Source: a virus
Reading direction: 5' to 3' (one strand)
Virus record (IMG/VR): IMGVR_UViG_3300003877_000012
Span: 1-22,820 of that record
Length of the DNA stretch: 22,820 nt
Shown here: positions 1 through 7,704 of the stretch, in pieces
How the letters are laid out: each line of letters begins with the position of its first letter
Position numbering within the stretch: the stretch's first letter is position 1
Notes under the pieces: generated by a model
What the model was told of the DNA's origin: nothing
Seen by the model: the letters and a program-made list of their open reading frames with translations, nothing else
The model's database searches: none
Program-made: the position numbers and the translations under genes

Positions 1-27
1 CTCCTGCGGCTCCTGCGGCTCCTGCGG
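1..27. repeat. 9-bp tandem repeat, three copies
   Basis: The unit ctcctgcgg occurs three times in a row at the left edge and may continue outside the window. On the minus strand it encodes Ala-Ala-Gly repeats of the partial protein, so it is an in-frame coding repeat and could vary in copy number. Confidence 0.85.
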
Positions 28-247
28 CTGCGAACCCAGACCCTCCGAGCCATGCGGGGGAGGCCCAAGCTCCAGCCATCCCTCCAGTGATGTAAATCGC
101 TGCGGCCATTATGACCATTTTACCCACCTTGGACTTCGCAAATTTCAAAGCTCTGGTAAAGTCTTTTTTGATGTTTTTCTTGACTCCTTTCAGGATTTTT
201 TTCGCGCCCTTCGCGATCCCTTTAAATATCTTATTGAACAGTCCCAT
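1..247 (-). CDS. Partial virion-associated protein with cationic amphipathic N-terminus
   Basis: The gene starts at ATG 247-245 with a strong ribosome site (GGAGG four bases upstream) and runs off the left edge, so only 82 residues are visible. It overlaps the end of the upstream GNAT-like gene by 17 bases. Residues 1-45 are very rich in lysine and start MGLFNKIFKGIAKGAKKILK, with hydrophobic and basic residues alternating as in an amphipathic helix. Residues 46-65 are hydrophobic and Gly/Ala-rich, and then an AAG tripeptide repeats to the edge. From memory, many podophage internal or ejection proteins begin with MGLFKKIFK-like sequence, so a protein ejected with the DNA or touching membrane is a reasonable inference. 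It could also be a structural core protein. No enzymatic domain is visible. Confidence 0.7.
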   Translation of the reverse strand, partial: MGLFNKIFKGIAKGAKKILKGVKKNIKKDFTRALKFAKSKVGKMVIMAAAIYITGGMAGAWASPAWLGGSGFAAAGAAGAAG

Positions 248-671
248 ACCGCCTCCAAATTAACATTGCACCTTCGCGGGCAAACCCGTGGCGCTTTAAA
301 ATACAATCAACACCCGATTCTATGGGCATCGCATAATTAACCAATTGTACACCTTTTCTAGGCTCTACCCAGTCCATCGCTTCAACTATTAACCTCTCCG
401 CGATGTCCAACGTCTTAAAATGTACCGCCACAATGTAAGCATATAATTTCTCCGCAAAATCAAACGGGGACGTTGAAATTAAAATAGCCCCCTCTATCTC
501 TCCTTCTGTGTTCACTTCAACGAGCAATTTTTGTGCCCTAGAACTTATAGAAGTTGTCACAATTGACAAAATTTTAGCTTTATCTGGAGTCAATGATAAC
601 TTAGATTTTACTAGCTTGCCACCCACTTCCACTAAAGCTCTAATGTCTCCAAGTTTCGCATCACGGATCAT
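231..671 (-). CDS. GNAT-fold acetyltransferase-like phage protein
   Basis: This 146-residue protein begins MIRDAKLGDIRALVEVG, the usual opening of GCN5-related N-acetyltransferases (strand 1 and helix 1), and has the later order expected of that fold: a central strand (EIEGAILISTS, about 57-68), a helix after it (about 88-100) and a terminal strand containing KRHGFAREGAMLIWRR. Small GNAT-like proteins occur in the late operons of many podophages, next to virion genes. Its start overlaps the stop of the 542-residue gene as ATGA. The acetyl-CoA loop, normally Q/R-x-x-G-x-G/A, reads HFKTLDIAERL here and lacks the glycines, so catalysis is doubtful. It may be a fold reused structurally. The substrate is unknown. 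Confidence 0.65.
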   Translation of the reverse strand: MIRDAKLGDIRALVEVGGKLVKSKLSLTPDKAKILSIVTTSISSRAQKLLVEVNTEGEIEGAILISTSPFDFAEKLYAYIVAVHFKTLDIAERLIVEAMDWVEPRKGVQLVNYAMPIESGVDCILKRHGFAREGAMLIWRRYGTVQ

Positions 672-2296
672 GGGAACCTTCCAGGATCTGAATTATCTCT
701 GTCTGCCTGTTCTTGCTCTTGGTTCTGCGGTCGCGGAGGTTGTACCCCTGGGTTCGATATCGGCGCCGTATAAGGGGTGCTTGGGCTTGAGTACTGTCCT
801 TGCACAGGCCCTGAGTACCTAGAACTGAACTCATCATACCAATCTCTATACTCAGGGGAGTTATACTCTGGGCGGCTCGCCATGAAATCTGTATACTCGC
901 GTTGAGTTGGACGTTCGGGAACATATTGCTGTAAATCTAGTCCACTAACCCCTTGCAATAAATTCAGCGTTCCTGTGAGACCTTCTCGCAGCGCGGCTAA
1001 TGCAGCTCTTTTTTGTCCACTGGACGTTTCGGGGTTGTTCAGAATATTCATCGACGCTTCCGTGAAATCACTGTACGCATCCATCGCCTGCTGGTTACTT
1101 CGTAGAATGTTCTCGTTTCCGAATGTCGCGTCTGATAACCATTCTCTGTAGTTTATTTCGTTGTCCTGGAGTGTTTCTTGTAGCTGTCTTCCTAAAGCAC
1201 TTTCTTCGATTTGAACATCCAGATTTCGATCAAACCGTTCTCGCTGGTCTCTAATGTTCCTGCGGTTCATCACATCGTCTAGTCTCCTAGCCTCTGCGCG
1301 GTCTCCTGATTGGACGGCTAGATCTCTTGCCTGCATGTACTCCCGCAAGTTATTTGCTTCGGACTGTATGTCTCGCTCTAACTGGCGAGCCTTCGCCGCG
1401 TCTCCTGACTGGACAGCTAGCTGCATTCCGACAATTTTTTCTCGGCTACTTCGGTCTGCGGCTGCAACCGCTGACTGTGCTGTGAGCGACTGAGCAGTCA
1501 TTCGTTCCGAACTAGCTGTTTGTGTGATTTGTTGGATCAATGGCATCACTGCGTCGATCGCAGCTCCTTCGGAGGCTCTTCCCGCAAACGAGGACCCTCC
1601 TAGACCTCTAGCCTCCGCAACCCTGTTGCCTCTAGCTCTTGCGGCCAGCATGTAAGGATCGTTGGAGTCCAGCATGTCGACCAAGCCTTTTTTTGACTCA
1701 GCTAAAGTGTCTGCAAAAGATTGCCCTCCGTATGTCGTTCCTCCTCCGCCTCCAGATCCTGCGCCTGCGCCCCCGCCGCCTAGTTGCCCCGCAGATGATG
1801 TCTCCGTAGGGGTCGTAAGGTTGCCCGGTTGATAGTCCCCTGGAGGGCCAATTGACGGTGCTGTCTCGAACGCGCCCTCATCTTGAGGTTGTGAGGTTGA
1901 TCCATATTGCGCCCCTAAAGGAGCATCCGGAGAGATTACCGGAGGCGTTGGCCTCGTGCTTTTTATAGGCTTCGTGCTTTTATCTGGTGCGCCCGTATAG
2001 TCTCTAGGCATTACATCTAAAGTATTCGACGCTCCTGGAGGGGTCGTCTGCACAGGGCCTCCTAGATTATCTCTAGGCCCCGACCCTAAAGAGTTAATAG
2101 AGGTCTGCGTGGGGATTGTGCCTGTAGGTGACTTAGTGCCTTGAGGGGTCGTCTGCACCGGCCCTCCACGATAATTTCTAGGCATCACATCTAAATTGTA
2201 ACTTCCTCCAGCCGCACCCGCCTTTACAGGAGCGACGTTTTGGTTCGCCCCTTTCACGATAGGTGTCTTTGATTGCGCTGCTGTTACTAAACCCAT
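668..2296 (-). CDS. Gly/Pro-rich coiled-coil virion protein (542 aa)
   Basis: The start codon follows GAGGG at suitable spacing. Residues 1-160 are of low complexity, with Pro, Thr, Ser and Gly, and include imperfect repeats around LDVMPRNYRGGPVQTTP (35-51) and LDVMPRDYTGAP (93-104). Residues 173-190 are almost pure Gly/Ala. Residues 200-390 are helical and charged, with a duplicated AVQSGD-x-AxARxL unit near 294-305 and 327-339. The segment RGLGGSSFAGRASEGAAIDA (230-249) resembles a motif I recall from podophage virion proteins (RGL-NSS-x-GA-E-AA-DA). The C-terminus is again disordered. Position among neck and tail genes and upstream of an ejection-like protein suggests a tail, internal or ejection component. 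No enzyme motif is seen. Confidence 0.75.
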   Translation of the reverse strand: MGLVTAAQSKTPIVKGANQNVAPVKAGAAGGSYNLDVMPRNYRGGPVQTTPQGTKSPTGTIPTQTSINSLGSGPRDNLGGPVQTTPPGASNTLDVMPRDYTGAPDKSTKPIKSTRPTPPVISPDAPLGAQYGSTSQPQDEGAFETAPSIGPPGDYQPGNLTTPTETSSAGQLGGGGAGAGSGGGGGTTYGGQSFADTLAESKKGLVDMLDSNDPYMLAARARGNRVAEARGLGGSSFAGRASEGAAIDAVMPLIQQITQTASSERMTAQSLTAQSAVAAADRSSREKIVGMQLAVQSGDAAKARQLERDIQSEANNLREYMQARDLAVQSGDRAEARRLDDVMNRRNIRDQRERFDRNLDVQIEESALGRQLQETLQDNEINYREWLSDATFGNENILRSNQQAMDAYSDFTEASMNILNNPETSSGQKRAALAALREGLTGTLNLLQGVSGLDLQQYVPERPTQREYTDFMASRPEYNSPEYRDWYDEFSSRYSGPVQGQYSSPSTPYTAPISNPGVQPPRPQNQEQEQADRDNSDPGRFP

Positions 2297-2336
2297 GGTA
2301 TGCCCTCTAAGCGACTAATGCGCCCCTCTCAGATTG

Positions 2337-2681
2337 TTATTTTGCAGTTAAAAAGAACGTGGCACTTTGTGACACTCTATCTGTTGGCCATTCTTTGAGT
2401 ACGAAAAATACTTTATATTCTACATTTACAGAAAGAAAACCGCCCCCATAATTGCACTCATAAAACGTCCCTTTTTTAGTGACTCTTTTAACTGCTCGAA
2501 TATCAAGAAACCAAGTGCCCATGTCGACCATGCAAGTATAGGTTTCAAACGGCCCAAGCTCAGCAAAATCAGTTGTTGATACATAAATATTACTGTTGCG
2601 CTGCTCCATCTTTGCTAAGTGTGGATCTGCAAGTAGATTAGTTGAGATTAAAAATAGTATTGAAATTAGTAATGTTTTCAT
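2337..2681 (-). CDS. Exported protein with Sec signal peptide, unknown function
   Basis: This 114-residue protein opens with a textbook signal peptide: MKTLL, a hydrophobic stretch to about residue 17, then LLADP with likely cleavage after LLA. The mature part of about 95 residues has two cysteines (50 and 76), which could form a periplasmic disulfide, and alternating hydrophobic residues typical of a beta-sandwich (VEYKVFFVLKEWP). The ribosome site is AGGGGAAACGCC before ATG. The gene looks more A/T-rich than the structural genes around it. An exported protein in a virion operon could be a cargo gene altering the cell envelope, for example by superinfection exclusion, or a secreted factor. 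No family is recognised, so function is open. Confidence 0.75.
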   Translation of the reverse strand: MKTLLISILFLISTNLLADPHLAKMEQRNSNIYVSTTDFAELGPFETYTCMVDMGTWFLDIRAVKRVTKKGTFYECNYGGGFLSVNVEYKVFFVLKEWPTDRVSQSATFFLTAK

Positions 2682-2691
2682 GGCGTTTCCC

Positions 2692-3039
2692 CTAGATTAA
2701 TGATTTTAGTTGGTCTACATCTGATTGTCTAACGATGTTTTGGCTCATAGCCCACGCCATTAGGGTATCAAATTCTGCGCTTTTTACGTTGATTGGATCG
2801 CCGCTTTCAAGTATCGATAACAGTAGATCTGCTGTATCTCCGTTAGTAGCTGGTGCTGGATTACTATAGTCGGCACTGTCTCTCACGCCTCTAAGCCTTC
2901 TTAGCGTGCCTAGTGGCAGTGCTTGCAATACGTCTTTTATTTTGACTAGCGTTTTCTCTATTGCAGTATCCTGATCACTATCCTGCCAAACTCTCTCGGT
3001 TGTGCCGTTCGGGTGCGTTATTGTTACGTAACCAATCAT
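2692..3039 (-). CDS. Small late protein of unknown function (115 aa)
   Basis: The start overlaps the stop of the preceding gene as ATGA, indicating coupled translation with the small beta-rich virion proteins upstream. The N-terminus (MIGYVTITHPNGTTERVWQ) looks like a short beta hairpin. The remainder is helical, with a polar insert near 55-68 (SADYSNPAPATNGDT). No signal peptide or membrane segment is present. Small proteins after fibre-like genes are sometimes assembly chaperones or tail-fibre accessory proteins, but nothing in the sequence proves that here. Confidence 0.7.
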   Translation of the reverse strand: MIGYVTITHPNGTTERVWQDSDQDTAIEKTLVKIKDVLQALPLGTLRRLRGVRDSADYSNPAPATNGDTADLLLSILESGDPINVKSAEFDTLMAWAMSQNIVRQSDVDQLKSLI

Positions 3040-3491
3040 GTTAAGTACCTCTTGTACGCTAGTCGCACGTTATTTGTGCCGTCAGACGCTATTTCGACTA
3101 CTAGCGAACTATTAAATGCTATCGCATCATGTGTCCCATGTTGTTCCGACGCGCCTCCATTGTAGGCCCCTACAACACTGCCGGCTCTAGTTGAGCTGAC
3201 GTTAGGTATAGTGGCGTTGGTAACTTCAATGCCGTCTATGACAATGCGTATTTTTGGGTTTGTTATAATTGTAGTGCTTGAGTTTCCGTTTAACATTAAA
3301 AATTGAAGTATGCCTTTTCCGGAAATGTTTAGCACCTCTGTCAATGTTGCGCTTGTTACATCGGCTGTGACTTGTGCACCAAATGCATTAAATACATCGG
3401 TAGTAATTGACGAACTTCCAACCGCCCTCACTGCGTTTAAGCTTGTTGGTGGTGTCGCACCTCCGCCAGCAAATGGGATACTTAGACTCAT
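3036..3491 (-). CDS. Small beta-rich virion structural protein (151 aa)
   Basis: The sequence is rich in Ser, Thr, Val, Ala and Asn, with few charged residues and no cysteine, typical of a beta-sandwich virion protein. The central part (ILQFLMLNGNSSTTIITNP, then KIRIVIDGIEVTNATI) and the end (FNSSLVVEIASDGTNNVRLA) match a pattern I recall from small proteins next to tail-fibre genes in many phages: a free-standing ligand- or head-binding domain. It overlaps the stop of the 116-residue gene as ATGA. It is probably part of a fibre, spike or head decoration. The exact location in the particle cannot be decided. Confidence 0.65.
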   Translation of the reverse strand: MSLSIPFAGGGATPPTSLNAVRAVGSSSITTDVFNAFGAQVTADVTSATLTEVLNISGKGILQFLMLNGNSSTTIITNPKIRIVIDGIEVTNATIPNVSSTRAGSVVGAYNGGASEQHGTHDAIAFNSSLVVEIASDGTNNVRLAYKRYLT

Positions 3492-3838
3492 TGAGGGTCC
3501 CCCTCGATACCGTTTACTTGCACGCTCGCCGCGTTCGCACTCGACGACACTGCTATCGTGTCCCCTGCTTGCATCGCAAGTCCTGTCACGGCTAATGGTG
3601 CTAGATTCGACGCAAAGGTTGCCGTATCTAAATCGTACATTAGATAGTCCTCGTTGGCGACGCCGCTCGCAACGCCGTTTTTGATGTGGGCCACTCTGAA
3701 CAGTGTAGAGGCGTCAGTGCGTTGGGCCACGTAAATATTTACACTCGCCTCACGTAGTGCCGGGACCGTGTATATGTCTGTGAGTGTCCCCGTTCCAGGT
3801 ACATCAACTGCACCTAATTGACCTTTTATAATTGCCAT
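3488..3838 (-). CDS. Small beta-rich virion structural protein (116 aa)
   Basis: The start lies two bases after the stop of the preceding gene. The product has alternating strands: YTVPALREASVNIYVAQRT, then TLFRVAHIKNGVA, then EDYLMYDLDTATF, ending LAMQAGDTIAVSSS and ASVQVNGIEG. This order (YTVP, NIYV-x-R, FRVA, EDYLxYD, GDxIxVxSS, VNGIEG) is familiar from small phage structural proteins found beside tail fibre genes. No signal peptide, cysteine or membrane segment is visible. A role in a fibre, collar or decoration is inferred from composition and position. Confidence 0.65.
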   Translation of the reverse strand: MAIIKGQLGAVDVPGTGTLTDIYTVPALREASVNIYVAQRTDASTLFRVAHIKNGVASGVANEDYLMYDLDTATFASNLAPLAVTGLAMQAGDTIAVSSSANAASVQVNGIEGDPQ

Positions 3839-3840
3839 GC

Positions 3841-4350
3841 TCAGTTCCTAAAATAATGGTTTGCTACTTCGTTAAACAACATCGCGGACGCGGCTGCATT
3901 TTGCTCACTTACTAACGCTGCTGAGGCGCTCGCGGCTGCGTTCGCATCCGAAGTAGATGCCGTCAGTTGGAATACGCCTGCGGCTGTGTATGTAGCAGTG
4001 ACTACTTGGCCAACCCTGATCTCGCCTCCAGCTAGAGGTAAGCCATCGACTCCTTGGATCGCCACGTTAGCTGCTCCGTTAACTTGGATACTCGCAGCTC
4101 CTGTGTTCTCAAAAATGGCTGTGAATGTTACTGTCAGCCCTGCGCTATACGCGACTGTATAAGGTGTTGCGATGAGATAAAGAGTCGCTACCGTGCTGGC
4201 GTCAGTTCCGTATTGCACGCGTTTCAATTCTGCCTCGGCTGGGAGTTTGTCAAACCCCACCTCGACGGCTTCGCGATCCGAATTTTCGTTTGAAGACCTT
4301 GCGGTCGATAGCGGGATTAAACCCGTAGGCGCTGTGTAAAATTCATTCAC
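3841..4350 (-). CDS. Tail-fibre/spike-like structural protein (169 aa), GTG start
   Basis: The reading frame begins with GTG at 4350-4348, two bases after the stop of the 685-residue gene; the nearby ATG (4346-4344) is out of frame, so GTG is the likely start. Residues about 70-130 carry the pattern F-x-N-T-GAASIQVNG, then IQGVDGLPLAGGEIRVGQV, then YTAAGVFQLT, which is the small domain seen in N-terminal parts of many phage tail fibres. Residues 135-158 are Ala-rich (NAAASASAALVSEQNAAASA), possibly a trimeric coiled coil. The protein ends without a long receptor-binding part, so it may be a fibre adaptor or a short fibre whose tip is another protein. Confidence 0.65.
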   Translation of the reverse strand: MNEFYTAPTGLIPLSTARSSNENSDREAVEVGFDKLPAEAELKRVQYGTDASTVATLYLIATPYTVAYSAGLTVTFTAIFENTGAASIQVNGAANVAIQGVDGLPLAGGEIRVGQVVTATYTAAGVFQLTASTSDANAAASASAALVSEQNAAASAMLFNEVANHYFRN

Positions 4351-4352
4351 GG

Positions 4353-6410
4353 TTATCGTCTTCCCCTGAGGCCTCTACGCGTCTTAAATTCGTAGACCAC
4401 ATCTTTAAAAATAAGAATGTCGTCCTTCGCGGACTTACTATACACTATTAAGCTTATCGAGTCTCCCGTTCCAGTTAAATCTACGTACGCGCTCCCCGCC
4501 GCAGAACCTGAATCCCAAAGCATCTCATCCCACAGTCCTATATCCCATGAACTCTTGAATCCTGTTGCTGTATCAACTACCACGTCGGTTGCCCTTACGT
4601 CTGGGGATCCATAAGAGTACTCCGCCGAGATTGACACTGACGAGGTTCCTACAACGACCGCATCAAAAAATGCGCGGAAAAACCGTTTCCTAACTGTTGT
4701 CGATTGCAATGGCTGGTACACGGTCTTGAACCATGCCTCTTTTTCAGCTCCATCAAACGAGACGCCTTTGTCTAGTTCGTACACAAAACCATCCGCTCCG
4801 CCGAAAAGTATCCGTTCGTTCCCTAGTTCGTCCTCCGCGTTGCTCATTACGTTTACCGAGACCCCTAGGTCAAATACTCCAAAGCCAACAATTTGGCCTT
4901 CTTGAAACGTCAGAGTCACCCCTCGTCCGTCAGACGCGACTAGTTTGTAAATGTTATTCGATAAATTGACCGTCGATGCGACGATTGACCCTCTGATCGA
5001 GAGTAGGAACGGCTGAATTAATCGGGACACAGTTGCGTTCTCGAAATTACCGAACGCCTGTACTCTCGACAATTCTATGATCCCTCGGTCGTCTAGCATG
5101 TAGGTGGTCCCAATGCTCTGGGTCGTGTATGCTTGCCCTCCCGCCGAGGCGCTGGCTACGTCGAGAGTGAAATTCTCTGCTACTAACCCCGTTAACGCGT
5201 AGGTCATTCTCCTCGTGATTACGACAAGTGCTTTAGGAGCTTCATCAAAACCTGTGATTGCAGAGCCAACAAAAGTCTCTAACGACCCTTGGGACGCGTC
5301 CCACAAAAACTGGTTGCCCGGCTCCGAGTTTCGCATCACGCCTCGCACGAACCCCAGAACTAAATGGTTCCTGTAAATCGCTACGAAAGCAGGCGTATCT
5401 ATCGCTTGGAATGCTTGGTCCGTGTAGATAGGGAGGATTATGTCCGCTATTGGGTCGTACTCCATGCAGGGGTTCACCCCATCCGCTGTGTAGACTTTAT
5501 AGGCATCCACGGCTCCTGTGAACGTGTGGGACCTCCACTCATTCTTTCCGCCCGGAAGGAGTGATACTTGGCTAGGAGCGCCGCTTGCAGCAACTACGGC
5601 TACTACAGTCGCGCCATCTTCGATGTTCGCTCCGGCTACAAAACCTGCTGTAAAACCCGTTAGAACCATGTACCCGTCAGTGCCTGATATCGTCGTACTC
5701 GAAATTCTTTGAAGGACCGCCGTATTCCCCGCTCCATCATCTAAAGTCGTCCCAGGCAGCGGGTGATTAGCTAGGGTTCCCGATGTGAAGAACATTACCC
5801 AAGATGTACTGACTTGTGTCCACCCAGAAGCGGTCGCCTTGTACATGCGCGCCTCCGAGCCATTAAAATCTCTTACAGCCAACGAGGTCGCTTCATGTTT
5901 AAACGCACCTCTGATCTCTCCAATCCCCGGCACGACACCGATTAAGTCCCTAAAATAAATTTCTTTGGCAAAGCGGACATCGTTTTTCACTTCCGCATCT
6001 GACAGGGTAATGTTTGCCAATGCTCCTGTAGTCGGAGTCACGGTTTCTCCCGAAGTGCCCCCAGTTAAAATGTTTGAGGTGTCGAAAGTTCCTGTCACGG
6101 AAACTACATAGATCCCCGTAGTCCCAATTAAAAGTAGACTGCCTGTTGCGCCTGAGACTGCTTGCGTTATCGTCTCTCCTAGTGTCATCAGACCTGACGG
6201 GGTGCCTGTGCTTATCGCAAACCAACTTGAGTCCACAGGAGAGCTTCTTCCATCAAGCCGTTCAAAGCCTGATAGTTGACGGTATCCACCGTTAAGATCG
6301 CATTCGTAGTTTTTTATTTCGATCAGTCGACCGGGATCAACTTGCTGGGGGGGTGTTACGAGATCAAGCCCTCCGCCGAATATCACCGTTGCATGAGATT
6401 TTTTCTGCAT
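4353..6410 (-). CDS. Large neck/DNA-stabilisation-like protein (685 aa)
   Basis: The gene begins at ATG 6410, sharing a TAATG overlap with the stop of the adaptor gene. The N-terminus (IFGGGLDLVTPPQQVDPGR, then NGGYRQLSGFERLDGR) is a signature I associate with podophage neck or tail-hub proteins placed directly after the gp4-like adaptor, functionally akin to P22 gp10. The rest is beta-rich, with repeated ITGTD/GYMVLTG-like strands and a propeller-like look (YRNHLVLGFVRG, ITRRMTYALTG, ILFGGADGFVYELD). It has no membrane segment. It probably seals the neck and holds packaged DNA. The length exceeds P22 gp10 (about 470 residues), so it may combine hub and nozzle roles. Family assignment is from memory. 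Confidence 0.65.
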   Translation of the reverse strand: MQKKSHATVIFGGGLDLVTPPQQVDPGRLIEIKNYECDLNGGYRQLSGFERLDGRSSPVDSSWFAISTGTPSGLMTLGETITQAVSGATGSLLLIGTTGIYVVSVTGTFDTSNILTGGTSGETVTPTTGALANITLSDAEVKNDVRFAKEIYFRDLIGVVPGIGEIRGAFKHEATSLAVRDFNGSEARMYKATASGWTQVSTSWVMFFTSGTLANHPLPGTTLDDGAGNTAVLQRISSTTISGTDGYMVLTGFTAGFVAGANIEDGATVVAVVAASGAPSQVSLLPGGKNEWRSHTFTGAVDAYKVYTADGVNPCMEYDPIADIILPIYTDQAFQAIDTPAFVAIYRNHLVLGFVRGVMRNSEPGNQFLWDASQGSLETFVGSAITGFDEAPKALVVITRRMTYALTGLVAENFTLDVASASAGGQAYTTQSIGTTYMLDDRGIIELSRVQAFGNFENATVSRLIQPFLLSIRGSIVASTVNLSNNIYKLVASDGRGVTLTFQEGQIVGFGVFDLGVSVNVMSNAEDELGNERILFGGADGFVYELDKGVSFDGAEKEAWFKTVYQPLQSTTVRKRFFRAFFDAVVVGTSSVSISAEYSYGSPDVRATDVVVDTATGFKSSWDIGLWDEMLWDSGSAAGSAYVDLTGTGDSISLIVYSKSAKDDILIFKDVVYEFKTRRGLRGRR

Positions 6411-7099
6411 TAGAAAAATTCATATTGGCTACTTTCAGCGACCACTTGCACTTGAGATCCTGTATTGATCGAATCTCTTGCTTGCCTAGATGGGGCTGAA
6501 TGCGACTCTAGCTGGCGCATTTTTACACTGAATATCTCTAAGGCTTGTTGTTTCACTTCATCAGAACTTTCATAATTAGCATAAAATTGAAGTGCTTTAG
6601 CAACAAGTATATCTCTAAATTGTACCGGAACTGACGGTTCGTCTGTATTGACAAGTAATTCAGTAGGTCGTCTCCAGTATTCAATGGTCACGGTCTGGAC
6701 CGTTGAAGGCGTGTCGTAAAATCTTATGGACTTATCTGGGAGTACCGTGAACATGTGAGGATCCCCTAGCTCTAACGGCGTAGGGTCTAGTTTCCTGCGT
6801 GTCCACATCTCATACACAATCGGTTGATTCTGGGCTGGGATCTTAGCCGTGGCTACATCCCATAAATTATGGTCTGGAGTGGCAGGATAGTCGGGTACAG
6901 CCGCAATGGTGTCGAACGTGTGAAACACATGGAGGAAGTCCCAATCGAACCAAACTCCCTCAACTTCTGTGACCGCTCGTTTTACCCAATTTACAACTCG
7001 GCGGAACTCTCCTTTCTGGTTTACAACGGAGGTAAAAGTCCCGGAAATTCCCGCGTCTTCAACAACCTGTTCGCAAAGATCAAAGAATGTGCGGGGCAT
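6410..7099 (-). CDS. Head-to-tail adaptor (neck) protein, P22 gp4-like family
   Basis: This 229-residue protein starts MPRTFFDLCEQVVEDAGISG and has RRVVNWVKRAVTEVEGVWFDWDFL (by position about 29-52), the pattern of the phage adaptor family that docks under the portal ring. Later parts (MFTVLPDKSIRFYDTP, VTIEYWRRPTEL, and the helix FRDILVAKALQFYANYE) also fit that family. The start has GGAG at good spacing. It lies directly upstream of, and overlaps, the large neck protein, the usual order of adaptor then nozzle. The C-terminal 30 residues are polar and probably flexible. P22 gp4 itself is shorter (166 residues). Confidence 0.7.
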   Translation of the reverse strand: MPRTFFDLCEQVVEDAGISGTFTSVVNQKGEFRRVVNWVKRAVTEVEGVWFDWDFLHVFHTFDTIAAVPDYPATPDHNLWDVATAKIPAQNQPIVYEMWTRRKLDPTPLELGDPHMFTVLPDKSIRFYDTPSTVQTVTIEYWRRPTELLVNTDEPSVPVQFRDILVAKALQFYANYESSDEVKQQALEIFSVKMRQLESHSAPSRQARDSINTGSQVQVVAESSQYEFF

Positions 7100-7102
7100 A
7101 AG

Positions 7103-7447
7103 TTACTCCGATAATAGTTCTAGTTTCTCTTGTGCTGCTGAATACGCATTCGACGCTTTCGTAGCTGCACTCCGATTTTTTGGGTTGTCCGCAGCATTTA
7201 AGGCCGCTTGAGTCTTTTGCATTTTAATTAATGCACTGTCTGCTTCTCTGGCTACCTTCTCTCGTAGCTCTTCTGTCGCAGCGTCAATCTCAGATACTTT
7301 GGGCTTTGCTGCGTCCTGAGGATCTTTCGATTTAAGAAGCCGTCTGTGTACATCGTAAAAATTGCCGCCTTGCTGGAACTTTACTCCAGGGCGTAGAGCG
7401 CAGTGCCCCATAACTTTCGCGAAAGGTTTTTTTGGATCAAATTGCAT
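7103..7447 (-). CDS. Small late protein with alanine-rich helix (114 aa)
   Basis: An open frame with GTG codons extends further upstream to 7459, but ATG 7447-7445 is preceded by GGTGA at good spacing and is preferred. The N-terminus has MQFDPKKPFAKVMGHCALRPG; residues 50-114 are a charged, Ala-rich helix (AATEELREKVAREADSALIK), likely a coiled coil. It sits between a small acidic protein and the neck adaptor with only three bases to the adaptor start region. In many phages this place holds a small head-completion or assembly protein, but no family is recognised here. Confidence 0.65.
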   Translation of the reverse strand: MQFDPKKPFAKVMGHCALRPGVKFQQGGNFYDVHRRLLKSKDPQDAAKPKVSEIDAATEELREKVAREADSALIKMQKTQAALNAADNPKNRSAATKASNAYSAAQEKLELLSE

Positions 7448-7452
7448 TGCTG

Positions 7453-7677
7453 TCACCACATATTGTTGTGCGCTGGCCGACGAATATCCATCGCTTGAGT
7501 TAATGAGACCCCTTCTTCTAAGTCGCCTTCGGGGTAGTCCATCGATGCCTCGCTATTGTGCGTGTCATCGTCAAAATTTAAGGGTAGTTGAGTCATCTCG
7601 TCTGAGATTTCTCTAGGCGCTGGGACCACATCGTCATCGTAGTCCATGCCCGTTCTTGGATAACTGTAAAGTTTCAT
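7453..7677 (-). CDS. Small acidic protein (74 aa)
   Basis: The start has GGAG eight bases upstream. The product is strongly acidic, with DYDDDVVPAPREISDEM and NFDDDTHNSEASMDYPEGD, and carries no predicted membrane segment or cysteine. It looks disordered. It could be a small assembly factor acting on the basic proteins around it, but this is only inferred from charge and position. Confidence 0.6.
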   Translation of the reverse strand: MKLYSYPRTGMDYDDDVVPAPREISDEMTQLPLNFDDDTHNSEASMDYPEGDLEEGVSLTQAMDIRRPAHNNMW

Positions 7678-7704
7678 ATTTGTACTCCGTGGCCATGAGA
7701 TTCA

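Noticed and set aside
7447-7459. GTG start at 7459 for the 114-residue gene
   Set aside because: ATG 7447 has a good ribosome site (GGTGA); upstream GTG codons have none at proper distance.
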